The position numbers and the translations under genes are program-made. The notes below the pieces were generated by a model, which worked only from the letters and a program-made list of their open reading frames with translations, was not told where the DNA came from and ran no database searches. Shown in pieces: positions 56,589 to 64,000 of a DNA stretch of 64,000 nucleotides (positions within the stretch are counted from its first letter, which is position 1; every line of letters starts with the position of its first letter). Source of the DNA: Pseudomonas hamedanensis (GTDB taxonomy: Bacteria; Pseudomonadota; Gammaproteobacteria; Pseudomonadales; Pseudomonadaceae); the NCBI RefSeq assembly GCF_014268595.2, contig NZ_CP077091.1:3060501-3124500 (forward strand), given 5' to 3'.

Positions 56589-56608
56589 ATAGGCTTCACT
56601 TGAAATGG

Positions 56609-57448
56609 TCAGTGAACCAGAACAGTCCACAGGGCAACCCCGGCATACCACAGCACCGCGGCGCGCAGCAGCAGTTCCCACAGGCAATCGAGGGTGGTAA
56701 TGCCTTCCGGACCGGCCACCGGTGGCGGGATTTCTCCGGCCGCCAGGCCGACCTTGTTTATCAGCTGCGCCGCGCTGATGTTCCAGTTGAGCAGTTCATG
56801 CAGCATCACCCGGCTGACCGCGACAAAATTGCCAACCAGGGCCAGGCTCGCCGCGAGCAATCGCACCGGCACCCAGTCGAAGGCGTGACGCATCTGTGCC
56901 GCGCGCTCGACCAGCGCCGGGTTTTGCCCGTGCTCTTCGGCCAGCGCCAACAAGCGATAAGCCAGTGCAACCACCGGACCGAGCAGGAAATACCAGAAGA
57001 TCACCGCGAAAAAGCTTTGATAGGCCTGCCACAACAGGTGCCCCTGCACACGTTCGAGCAACTGCTCGCCGCTGTCGGCGCAGATATTCAGATCGCGCTT
57101 GGCAACATGTGCCGCCGCTTGCAGATCCTCACGGCGCCAGGCATCGCGGAACGGCCCGAGGCCGCCGAGCAAATCGCCACGGCCCAGGCTATAAATGACC
57201 ACCAGCAAATGCACCGGCAGTGCGAGCAAACCGTAAGCCACCGGTTCCAGTACCAACAGCAGCAAACCGAGCAAGGCGACCGGCAGCAGCACCAGAATCG
57301 TCAGCACCAGCCAGGGTTGTTTCGCCAGCCGCTCGCCGGCTTCGAGTTTGTGCAGTTCGCGGATCCATCCGCCGTCGCGTTGAAGCCGATGGCGCAGGGC
57401 CGAAAACTTCTCGATCCACACCGCCAGCAGTAACACCAGAAAACTCAT
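56609..57448 (-). CDS. ampE: AmpE inner-membrane protein
   Basis: A 279-residue membrane protein with about five helices (MSFLVLLLAVWIEKFSALRHRL start, then LTILVLLPVALLGLLLLVL). It follows ampD with an ATGA overlap, the usual ampDE pair. AmpE influences beta-lactamase induction in relatives but its activity is not settled. Confidence 0.92.
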   Translation of the reverse strand: MSFLVLLLAVWIEKFSALRHRLQRDGGWIRELHKLEAGERLAKQPWLVLTILVLLPVALLGLLLLVLEPVAYGLLALPVHLLVVIYSLGRGDLLGGLGPFRDAWRREDLQAAAHVAKRDLNICADSGEQLLERVQGHLLWQAYQSFFAVIFWYFLLGPVVALAYRLLALAEEHGQNPALVERAAQMRHAFDWVPVRLLAASLALVGNFVAVSRVMLHELLNWNISAAQLINKVGLAAGEIPPPVAGPEGITTLDCLWELLLRAAVLWYAGVALWTVLVH

Positions 57449-58005
57449 TGTCCTTCCTCTTTTGCCAGGGCGGCGCGGTAGCGTGCCCAGTCGAATGCCG
57501 GTCCCGGGTCGGTCTTGCGGCCCGGAGCGATATCGCTGTGTCCGCAGATACGCTGATCGGTGATAGCCGGAAAACGTGCCTGCAACTGCCGGGTCAGCGC
57601 AGTCAACGCCTGATACTGCGCATCGGTGAACGGCAGATCATCGGTGCCTTCGAGCTCGATGCCCACGGAAAAATCGTTACAGGTTTCGCGGCCTTCGAAC
57701 ACCGACACGCCAGCATGCCACGCGCGCTCCAGACAGGAGACAAACTGCGTGACCTTGCCGTCACGTTCAATCAGAAAGTGCGCCGATACGCGCAAGTCAG
57801 CGATGCCTGCAAAGTAAGGGTGTTCGGTGACATCCAGACGATTCTGGAAAAACTCCTGCACTTTGCCCGTAGCAAATTCTGCCGGCGGCAGGCTGATGTT
57901 GTGGATGACCAACAGGGAGATTTCGCCCGCCGGGCGCTCATTGAAGTTAGGCGATGGGCAAATCTGCACCCCGTGACACCACCCGCTAGCGGGATCCAAC
58001 TGCAT
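57445..58005 (-). CDS. ampD: 1,6-anhydro-N-acetylmuramyl-L-alanine amidase
   Basis: A 186-residue cytoplasmic Zn amidase of peptidoglycan recycling; its loss raises AmpR-dependent AmpC expression in pseudomonads. Zn ligands: His in LLVIHNISLPP (~33), and His/Asp in GHSDIAPGRKTDPG (~150-163). ATG at 58005 with AAGGAA 6 bases upstream. Confidence 0.95.
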   Translation of the reverse strand: MQLDPASGWCHGVQICPSPNFNERPAGEISLLVIHNISLPPAEFATGKVQEFFQNRLDVTEHPYFAGIADLRVSAHFLIERDGKVTQFVSCLERAWHAGVSVFEGRETCNDFSVGIELEGTDDLPFTDAQYQALTALTRQLQARFPAITDQRICGHSDIAPGRKTDPGPAFDWARYRAALAKEEGQ

Positions 58006-58069
58006 ACCGATTCCTTCAACGCCGACTGTGTTGGCGCCCAGTATGCCGCGATCCGCACCCACCGCGCGA

Positions 58070-60253
58070 TCACTTGCCGCGATTGAGTCGCCGCAGATGA
58101 CCCAGCACCGACTCCAGCGCACGGTCGAAGAGCAAGGTGTCATCCAGTATGCGCACCGTGCCACGGCAAAACGCCTGGGCCAGGTCTGTGCGGCTGCGCT
58201 CCAGCACTTTCATGCCGGTGCGGTCGACGAACACGTATCGGCCCGTCGCGTCGATGATCGCGGCAAGCTTGCAGCGCAACGCCTGCCCGTCCTCATCGTC
58301 AAACGTCACCCAGTGGCCCATGCGCAGTTGCTCAACCTGGCGCAGGCCGGCGTCGTCCTGTGGCACACCCGCCGACGGTGTCGCGGCAGCAATGGGGTCG
58401 GCGCCCTGCTGCAAAACCTCTGGCGACACTTCAATCAAGCCCGTTGCGTGGCGATCAGTATCATCGGAGCGCTCCAGCACGCGGACATGCAGCGCTTCCA
58501 GCGCACTGAAGAATTCACTGGTAGCAAACGGATCGAACGCCGTGCTGCTCAAGCCGTCACGCAGCGACTTGAGCAACCCCGGCAGCAGCGCCAGCAGACG
58601 CAAGCTGGACTCGGCGTCGTCATGACGCTGCACGCTCCAGATCAATTGTTCCATGGTCTGCACGTCGGCCTGCCACTCGGCAGACTGGTCGCCATGTTTG
58701 AGGCAGGTCAACAGCAGCACTTTGCTCCAGGCCTGCTGCACAAACGCAAGCACCGAGGCCGGCAGCACTTCCCCCAGCAGCGCCTGCTGCAACGCTTGTT
58801 CGACGCGACGCCGGGCCAGGTCGGCTTTCGCCCGGCCTTCTTCGGCGTCACGCAAGCGCTGTTCGAGCAGCTCGGTGCGCCGGCGTTCGTCCTGAGTGAA
58901 TGCGAGGAAATCGGCGAGCAGTTCGGAGAATATCGCCGGGTCATCGACAAATTCCGTCAGCAGTCGCTGCACCACTTGCTCGATGCGCACGTAGAGACTG
59001 TCCCGAGCATCGCCGTCACAGTCGCTCCAGCCCATGGCGGCATCGGCGATTTCATTGAGCAGGCGTCGCGCCGGATGCGTGCTGCGGCTGAAGAAACTCT
59101 TGTCGAGCACGGCAACCTTGAGCATCGGAATCTGCAAGCGGGCAATCAGCGCCTTGAGCGAGTCGGGAACGTTGCGATCCTCAAGAATGCACTCGAAGAC
59201 CATGGCAATCAGGTTGATGACATCTTCGTCTGCGGTGCCGACCACACGGGATTTGCCACTCCTGACGCTGACGCGGGTAAGCAATTGTTCGAGCTGATTG
59301 CGCAGGTCGAAGTCTTCCTGCGCCTCAAGCGCCGGCACGTATTGTTGTAAATGCGAGAGCAAGCGCAGCAGATCGCGCGTATTGATCGGTTGCGCCGGGG
59401 CGCCGGGCTCCAGTGTGGGCGCGACACGGCCACGCACATGCACCAGTAATTGCTGCAACGCCGCGAACGCTTCCTCCACGCCGTCGTCCGCCGGGGGCGG
59501 ATCGTCGTGTACTTCGAAGGAAATGTCGGCCGACGCATGCTCGCTCTTGCGCCGCGTCGTCGCCGGTTTCAAATGCGGCAAGACGCCGGTAGCGAGCAGC
59601 AGTTGGTTGGCTTCGGCATACAGCTGTTCGGTGTCGGCCAGCACATAGCGTTCGAACAGCTTGAGCAGGATCAGCTTGACCTTGATTTCGACGCCGAGGT
59701 TACGTCCGGCCTGCAAGAAGTACTCGCAGAGCATCGCCGGGCCGAGCGGGTTGTGCGGATTTTCCAGACGGTTGCCAAGCAGCGCACTGAACCGTGCCGT
59801 CAGTTGATCAAGCGCGAAGCCATCACGCTTGAGCACGCGGCTGACCATGGTTTGCACGGCAACGGTACGCTCCCTGTCATCGGTGCGCGGCGCCGACTCT
59901 TCAATCACCCGCGTGCGTGGCAGGCGATCGGCAGCGGGATCGTATTGGGTGAGGCTGGCAAACGCTTCGAAGAATTGTTCGAGAAAGCCGCGCTCGATGT
60001 TTTTGCGCTTGAGGCGCAAATCGCGCATGGCTTCGAAAAAGATATTCTGATCAACGTCATTGCGCGCCCGATCGGCCATTTCAAACAGCGTGTCGTCAGC
60101 GTTATCGAACAGCTCCTGCAAGCCGTGGCGCAACTGCTGGGCAGCCTTGTCGCGAACCTGAAGCAGAATCACCGGCAGGCGGGCAAGCGGCGCGCGATCA
60201 GCCTGATCGCCAGCGGCCCTGTGCAAAGGCACTACTTTCCCGTCGTTGTGCAT
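58070..60253 (-). CDS. DUF1631 domain protein
   Basis: A 727-residue, mostly helical cytoplasmic protein of the DUF1631 family. It has many charged helices, a long linker around 240-280, and a C-terminal beta-rich part (RMGHWVTFDDEDGQALRCKLAAI... YVFVDRTGMKVLERS) reminiscent of a PilZ-like barrel. Older databases mislabel such genes as thymidine phosphorylase; nothing here supports that. ATG 60253 (MHNDGKVVPLHRA) has AGGAGG 7 bases upstream; the frame stays open for another 62 codons without a good start. It stands between nadC and ampD, 64 bases before ampD. Confidence 0.85.
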   Translation of the reverse strand: MHNDGKVVPLHRAAGDQADRAPLARLPVILLQVRDKAAQQLRHGLQELFDNADDTLFEMADRARNDVDQNIFFEAMRDLRLKRKNIERGFLEQFFEAFASLTQYDPAADRLPRTRVIEESAPRTDDRERTVAVQTMVSRVLKRDGFALDQLTARFSALLGNRLENPHNPLGPAMLCEYFLQAGRNLGVEIKVKLILLKLFERYVLADTEQLYAEANQLLLATGVLPHLKPATTRRKSEHASADISFEVHDDPPPADDGVEEAFAALQQLLVHVRGRVAPTLEPGAPAQPINTRDLLRLLSHLQQYVPALEAQEDFDLRNQLEQLLTRVSVRSGKSRVVGTADEDVINLIAMVFECILEDRNVPDSLKALIARLQIPMLKVAVLDKSFFSRSTHPARRLLNEIADAAMGWSDCDGDARDSLYVRIEQVVQRLLTEFVDDPAIFSELLADFLAFTQDERRRTELLEQRLRDAEEGRAKADLARRRVEQALQQALLGEVLPASVLAFVQQAWSKVLLLTCLKHGDQSAEWQADVQTMEQLIWSVQRHDDAESSLRLLALLPGLLKSLRDGLSSTAFDPFATSEFFSALEALHVRVLERSDDTDRHATGLIEVSPEVLQQGADPIAAATPSAGVPQDDAGLRQVEQLRMGHWVTFDDEDGQALRCKLAAIIDATGRYVFVDRTGMKVLERSRTDLAQAFCRGTVRILDDTLLFDRALESVLGHLRRLNRGK

Positions 60254-60481
60254 CCAAGCCTCCTGGAGCGGTGATTCGGTTCGTCGTTTTGACACTGCCC
60301 CGGTGGAGTCGTTCGTCAAAGCCATGACGTCAAATACAAGGCGGATTATCTTGCAAAAGATGTCCGCGACGCTATAGGCGTCAGGGTTTCCCCTATACCC
60401 GCGCCCCTCTGTGACGCCGGCGCCGCGCACTCGGCTCACGGAAAAATCGACCAGATGCAGCCAGCCGCGCGCGTTCTCGCC

Positions 60482-60511
60482 TTGGGTTGGCTCGCGCCCT
60501 GCCTCTATAAT
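60482..60511 (+). promoter_or_regulatory. Predicted promoter of nadC
   Basis: A perfect TATAAT at 60506-60511 lies 28 bases before the nadC ATG; TTGGGT at 60482-60487 (18-base spacer) is a plausible -35. Confidence 0.55.
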
Positions 60512-60538
60512 CGAATCACTTTGTTTGTGGAGTCCGTT

Positions 60539-61387
60539 ATGCCGAATCTACGTCTCGCCGATCTGACCGCCGAAATCGAAGCCAACGTGCGCCGTGCGTT
60601 GCTCGAAGACGTCGGCAGCGGCGACATCACCGCGCAACTGATCCCGGCCGAACGCCTGGCCAAAGCCACCATCATTACCCGTGACGACGCGGTCATCTGC
60701 GGCACTGCGTGGGTCGATGCGGTGTTTCGCCAGCTCGATCCGCGCGTGGCGGTGCATTGGCAAGTGGTCGATGGCGAACGGGTCAAGGCCAATCAGCCGT
60801 TGTTTCATCTGGAAGGTCCGGCCCGTTCACTGCTGACCGGCGAACGCAGCGCACTGAACTTTTTGCAGTTGCTTTCGGGTGTGGCGACGCGTGCGCAGTA
60901 CCTGGCGGACTTCGTCGCGCAAACGCAGGTCAAGCTGCTCGACACCCGCAAGACCCTGCCTGGCCTGCGTCTGGCGCAGAAATATGCGGTGACCTGCGGC
61001 GGCTGCCACAATCACCGCATCGGTCTCTACGACGCCTTCCTGATCAAGGAAAACCACATCGCCGCCAGCGGTGGCATCGCCGAAGCCGTGGCTGCCGCGC
61101 ACAAGATCGCCCCGGGCAAACCGGTCGAGATCGAAGTGGAAAGTCTTGGAGAACTGAAGGAGGCGCTGGAAGCCGGCGCCGACATCATCATGCTCGACGA
61201 GTTGAGCCTGGATGACATGCGCGAAGCCGTACGCCTGAATGGCGGCAAGGCGAAACTGGAAGCCAGCGGTGGCATCAACGAAAGCACACTGCTGCCGATC
61301 GCCGAGACGGGCGTGGATTACATCTCCATCGGCGCGATGACCAAGGACGTCAAAGCGGTGGACCTGTCGATGCGCCTCAGCCTTTAA
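60539..61387 (+). CDS. nadC: Nicotinate-nucleotide pyrophosphorylase (carboxylating)
   Basis: A 282-residue quinolinate phosphoribosyltransferase: quinolinate plus PRPP gives nicotinate mononucleotide in de novo NAD synthesis. Motifs [19 protein letters not shown] and [10 protein letters not shown] supply the substrate-binding Arg, His and Lys; [14 protein letters not shown] and ISIGAMTK complete the barrel. ATG at 60539 with GGAG upstream. Divergent from the DUF1631-ampD-ampE group, as in P. aeruginosa. Confidence 0.96.
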   Translation: MPNLRLADLTAEIEANVRRALLEDVGSGDITAQLIPAERLAKATIITRDDAVICGTAWVDAVFRQLDPRVAVHWQVVDGERVKANQPLFHLEGPARSLLTGERSALNFLQLLSGVATRAQYLADFVAQTQVKLLDTRKTLPGLRLAQKYAVTCGGCHNHRIGLYDAFLIKENHIAASGGIAEAVAAAHKIAPGKPVEIEVESLGELKEALEAGADIIMLDELSLDDMREAVRLNGGKAKLEASGGINESTLLPIAETGVDYISIGAMTKDVKAVDLSMRLSL

Positions 61388-61392
61388 ACGCA

Positions 61393-61461
61393 GCGGTAAG
61401 CTACAAGCTACAAGCTACAAGCCAGAGCGCTTTTGCTTTGACTTGCAGCTTGTAGCTTGAA
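61393..61461. repeat. AAGCTACAAGCT tandem/inverted repeat after nadC
   Basis: AGCTACA is repeated three times (about 61397-61421) and its complement AGCTTGTAGCTT appears at 61446-61457, giving a long potential hairpin around a GAGCGCTTTTGC core. Similar repeats are common in Pseudomonas intergenic DNA. It could help end nadC transcription. Confidence 0.6.
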
Positions 61462-61475
61462 ACTCGCAGTTGCTT

Positions 61476-61775
61476 TTATACGACGAGATTATTCATCTCG
61501 CAGTACTCGTCCCACTCGACACCCAACACTTCAGCCGCTTCCTTGTGCAGTACAAGGCGTTGCTCTTCGAACTCTTCGGGTGTGCTGGTGTACTTGAGGG
61601 TCAGCTCCCACGGCTGCAAGCCCTGCGCTTCGGCTTCGTCTTCGAAGGCCCACTGGATCTGGTCTTTCTGATCATCAGGACTCAGGTCCTTGATCTCTTC
61701 CTTCAGGTCCGGCACATCCTGAAGGTATTTTTCCAGCGCTTTTTCGTGGCGTTGCTCTTGGGTTAATTCAGTCAT
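61476..61775 (-). CDS. DUF6388 family small acidic protein
   Basis: A 99-residue cytoplasmic protein, highly acidic, with MTELTQEQRHEKALEKYLQDVPDLKEEI at the start and DEYCEMNNLVV at the end. It fits the DUF6388 family of Pseudomonas; function unknown. The ATG at 61775 with GAGAA upstream is preferred over far upstream codons. It ends just before the repeat after nadC. Confidence 0.75.
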   Translation of the reverse strand: MTELTQEQRHEKALEKYLQDVPDLKEEIKDLSPDDQKDQIQWAFEDEAEAQGLQPWELTLKYTSTPEEFEEQRLVLHKEAAEVLGVEWDEYCEMNNLVV

Positions 61776-62004
61776 GGGGTTCTCGCTGATCTTAAGAATG
61801 GAGGATGGATCTGGATCATCAAGGATCTCTCTGACGCGGACTGACCGGCCTTCGGAACCATTCGGGATCATTTGAAAACTGCTAAGCGATGCTCATGCAG
61901 GCACCGAATATAGGACGTTTGCATGACGAATTACACGGCTCTTTACATCTATCCCACAAAAAGCTGACCTGCGGAACATGAATCGACGTGGCGCGGTGAG
62001 GAGA
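61776..62004. other. Intergenic before the integration site
   Basis: No gene is supported in these 229 bases. Confidence 0.4.
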
Positions 62005-62050
62005 TGGTGCCCGAGACAGGAATCGAACCTGCGACCTTCGCGTTACGAGT
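62005..62050 (-). other. 3' fragment of tRNA-Thr(CGT): attachment-site remnant
   Basis: On the minus strand the anticodon loop CTCGTAA, the 3' anticodon arm CGCGA, variable loop, T arm (GCAGG-TTCGATT-CCTGT) and acceptor CTCGGGC-A-CCA of a tRNA-Thr are present. The 5' half is missing: the bases before the loop (AGGCA) do not pair with CGCGA and no D arm follows. This is what remains when an element integrates at the anticodon loop of a tRNA gene. The integrase gene begins 145 bases further right. Confidence 0.8.
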
Positions 62051-62194
62051 GCCTGAACTCGACATTCCAAGGAATCTAGGTAGCCTAGTCTACAAGCACT
62101 TTGTAGGCAACCTCAGCCTCCTGAGAAGACAGCTCTTGGCTTTATTGTCCCAATTCTGTCCCACTGGTGGCTGACATCTTGGGAGTAAAACAGT

Positions 62195-63334
62195 ATGGCT
62201 AGCTTCCGTAAACGCGGCGAACTGCAATGGCAGGCACGTGTTCGCCGTAGAGGCTACCCCGACCAGGTAAAAACCTTCAACACTCGGACCGACGCAGAAG
62301 AATGGGCCAGAGCAATTGAACATCAAATAGATCGAGGGGCTTTCGTCAGCCGCACCGAAGCTGAAGCCACCACGCTCCATGAAGCGTTGAGCCGTTATGA
62401 GCGGGAAATCACTGCCCATAAAAAAGGAGAGATAGCAGAGCGCTCAGTGCTGCGAATCTGGAAGGCCAGCGAGCTCGCCATAAGAACGATGCCGGCAATC
62501 CGCAGCTCTGATATTGCCAAGCTACGTGATCAATGGTTGAAATCCGTGAAACCCGCCACCGTATTAAGGCGATTCCAAGTGCTTTCCCACGTATTTAATA
62601 TCGCTCGCAAGGAATGGGGTATGGAGAGCCTTAGCAATCCCCTTGAACTTGTACGCAAACCGCAGCCCAACAATGCGCGTACGCGACGCCTCTTCACGAC
62701 AAGCGGTTCGGACATGGTCATACGAAGCGAGCTTCCTGTTTCTGCCGAGGAAGGCACAGAGCAAAGCCCTAGCCGCAGCGCACGCGACGATGAGTTGGAG
62801 CGCATCATCGCGGCCACAGAATCGGGCGCCCTCCCCTCTATAATCCAGCTCGCCGTTGAAACAGCAATGCGTCGAAGTGAAATTGTTAGCCTCCGCTGGG
62901 AGCATATTGATCTTAGGGATAGAGTCGCGCACCTACCAAGGACCAAAAACGGCGATTCACGAGACGTCCCCCTTTCATCGAAAGCAGTGGCAATCCTTAA
63001 ATCACTTATGCCCACAAGTATGGAGATTCCCCATGAAAACAAAGACACCAGAGTGTTTCCAATTCGAAGCGATGCGGTCACGCGAGCTTTTGAACGGGCA
63101 GTAACACGTGCAAGAAAAATTTATGAGGCCGAATGCCAGGAGGCCAAGATCCGGCCAGCGCCGAGGTATCTCACCGATCTACGATTCCATGACCTACGGC
63201 ATGAGGCGACGTCTCGCTTGGCGGAAATTTTCCCGATGCATGAGCTGACCAAAATTACGGGCCATAAAGAGCCACGCATGTTGATGCGCTACTACCATCC
63301 AAGAGCAAAGGATCTAGCCAAGCGGTTGGCATAA
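62195..63334 (+). CDS. int: Tyrosine site-specific integrase
   Basis: A 379-residue phage-type integrase. The N-terminal arm-binding part begins MASFRKRGELQWQARVRRRG, a SAM-like core-binding domain is at about 60-170, and the catalytic domain keeps Arg in ETAMRRSEIVSLRW, Lys in RTKNGDSRDVPL, HDLR (His332, Arg335), His357 in GHKEPRM and Tyr366 in LMRYYHP. All catalytic residues are present, so the enzyme may be active. ATG at 62195 with GGGAG about 10 bases upstream. It reads away from the tRNA fragment, into the element. Confidence 0.92.
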   Translation: MASFRKRGELQWQARVRRRGYPDQVKTFNTRTDAEEWARAIEHQIDRGAFVSRTEAEATTLHEALSRYEREITAHKKGEIAERSVLRIWKASELAIRTMPAIRSSDIAKLRDQWLKSVKPATVLRRFQVLSHVFNIARKEWGMESLSNPLELVRKPQPNNARTRRLFTTSGSDMVIRSELPVSAEEGTEQSPSRSARDDELERIIAATESGALPSIIQLAVETAMRRSEIVSLRWEHIDLRDRVAHLPRTKNGDSRDVPLSSKAVAILKSLMPTSMEIPHENKDTRVFPIRSDAVTRAFERAVTRARKIYEAECQEAKIRPAPRYLTDLRFHDLRHEATSRLAEIFPMHELTKITGHKEPRMLMRYYHPRAKDLAKRLA

Positions 63335-63414
63335 CAGAAACGAGTACTTATGTCCCGTATGGCTAATGCTGGGGTTAAACACCTACGATTTGCGTATCCG
63401 CATGATGACATCCG

Positions 63415-63699
63415 TGTGTAATCGAGCTTCTCGCTTACGTCTTCGCCAATGCGCTGAAGTTGGCAGCCGCACACGCATTGGGTGTTTTTTGGCTTGTGAC
63501 GGGGCACTGTACGTGGGAACTGCGATGGCAGCGGCGCACGCTTGGGTTTCTGACGTAGCTCGTCCGGTGCAGGTGGCGAATTGACCGCCTTCAGCTCGGC
63601 CTCAATGGCCGCGATATCAGTGTCGAGCAGATCGTCGAGCAAGCTACCTTGGTCAGGGCTTAGCTGTTCGCTGCGCTTGCCGCTGCTATGCTTGATCTT
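63415..63699 (-). pseudogene. IS66-family transposase (TnpC) remnant
   Basis: About 95 codons in one frame match the N-terminal region of IS66 TnpC: KRSEQLSPDQGSLLDDLLDT, DIAAIEAEL and the zinc-finger stretch CVCGCQLQRIGEDVSEKLDYT. The catalytic DDE part is missing and the flanking sequence does not continue the protein. Confidence 0.75.
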
Positions 63700-63719
63700 C
63701 CTAGAAAGGAGTCGACCCC

Positions 63720-63935
63720 ATGCCAAGTGATTACTCACTACCCGATGTTCTGGAAAGGATCTATGACAATCAGCTCGCATTGGAGGCGGCGGTAATGGAG
63801 CTGACGTTGTGGGTGGAACAGAGGGCTTCGTCAGAGGTCGGCGATAATATCCGTGGAGCACTGGAAGCTATTGGAGAGAATGCTGGCCACATCAAACAGG
63901 GTTTGGCCAAACTCAAGCGTACGAATCGCGACTAG
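63720..63935 (+). CDS. Small helical protein of unknown function
   Basis: A 71-residue protein (MPSDYSLPDVLERIYDNQLALEAAVMELTLWVEQRAS...) with a predicted helical-hairpin character, no signal peptide or cysteines. ATG at 63720 follows AAAGGAG by about 8 bases. It lies beside the IS66 remnant inside the element; no family or partner recognised. Confidence 0.6.
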   Translation: MPSDYSLPDVLERIYDNQLALEAAVMELTLWVEQRASSEVGDNIRGALEAIGENAGHIKQGLAKLKRTNRD

Positions 63936-64000
63936 GCATCAGCTTCCCGAGTTGAGCTCAGATTCGCGTAGAAACGCGATTTCCAGTCCGGTTTGGAGTA

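Larger units (their letters stand above)
62050..64000. mobile_element. Left end of an integrated element (tRNA-Thr associated)
   Basis: Starts at the tRNA-Thr fragment and continues past the window. It holds a tyrosine integrase, an IS66 remnant and a small unknown gene. Base composition is lower in GC than the neighbouring core genes. Confidence 0.7.

Noticed and set aside
58028..59350. Long plus-strand frame over the DUF1631 gene
   Set aside because: Gln/His/Arg-rich translation typical of a shadow frame; the minus-strand gene is well supported.

Overview
The window looks like chromosome of a fluorescent Pseudomonas (P. fluorescens complex). The evidence is GC-rich coding, many Pseudomonas-type REP palindromes, and a gene order partly following the PA4493-PA4524 stretch of P. 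aeruginosa PAO1: roxSR, a SIMPL protein, a dpp dipeptide locus with an OprD-type porin, piuABC, speC, ampDE and nadC. Other catabolic, transport and toxin genes are inserted between these blocks. The assignment comes from recognising protein families and gene order by eye, not from a search.

Regions: (1) 1-8.2 kb: the 5' part of an AEC transporter, then a leftward galactarate/glucarate cluster (kdgD, ketoglutarate-semialdehyde dehydrogenase, MFS permease, garD) with a GntR/FadR-type regulator nearby. The kdgD promoter carries a perfect palindrome over its -10. Two small related beta-rich proteins lie between operon and regulator. (2) 8.4-14 kb: an SbmA/YddA-like ABC exporter, RoxSR, a SIMPL-domain protein and a DUF6124 protein. 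(3) 14.9-25.7 kb: dipeptide uptake with three DppA-like binding proteins, an OpdP-like porin and DppBCDF. (4) 25.9-30.1 kb: a small acidic secreted protein, an MFS transporter, a REP array, and prfC. (5) 30.4-33.9 kb: an OpuC-type osmoprotectant ABC transporter. (6) 34.5-38 kb: speC, then a two-gene alpha-xenorhabdolysin-like (XaxAB) binary toxin module. (7) 38-44.7 kb: piuC, a Sel1-repeat protein, the PiuA/Fiu receptor and a PepSY reductase. (8) 44.8-54.2 kb: PhoD-like phosphatase, the fructose PTS operon fruBKA with divergent fruR, and a TatD nuclease. (9) 54.3-61.8 kb: a chemoreceptor, ampDE, a DUF1631 protein, nadC and a DUF6388 protein. (10) 62 kb to the end: the left edge of an integrated element, marked by a 3' fragment of tRNA-Thr(CGT), a tyrosine integrase and an IS66 remnant; it runs off the window.

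The most unusual observation is a roughly 490-bp non-coding element present twice (14055-14551 and 27959-28450). The two copies differ at paired positions in at least three hairpins so that pairing is kept, which suggests a conserved folded RNA or single-stranded DNA rather than a gene. Other points of note are the XaxAB module, the tRNA-associated integration boundary, the probable FadR-type operator, a ~70-bp-period REP array and a G-quadruplex-prone tract at 14594-14644.
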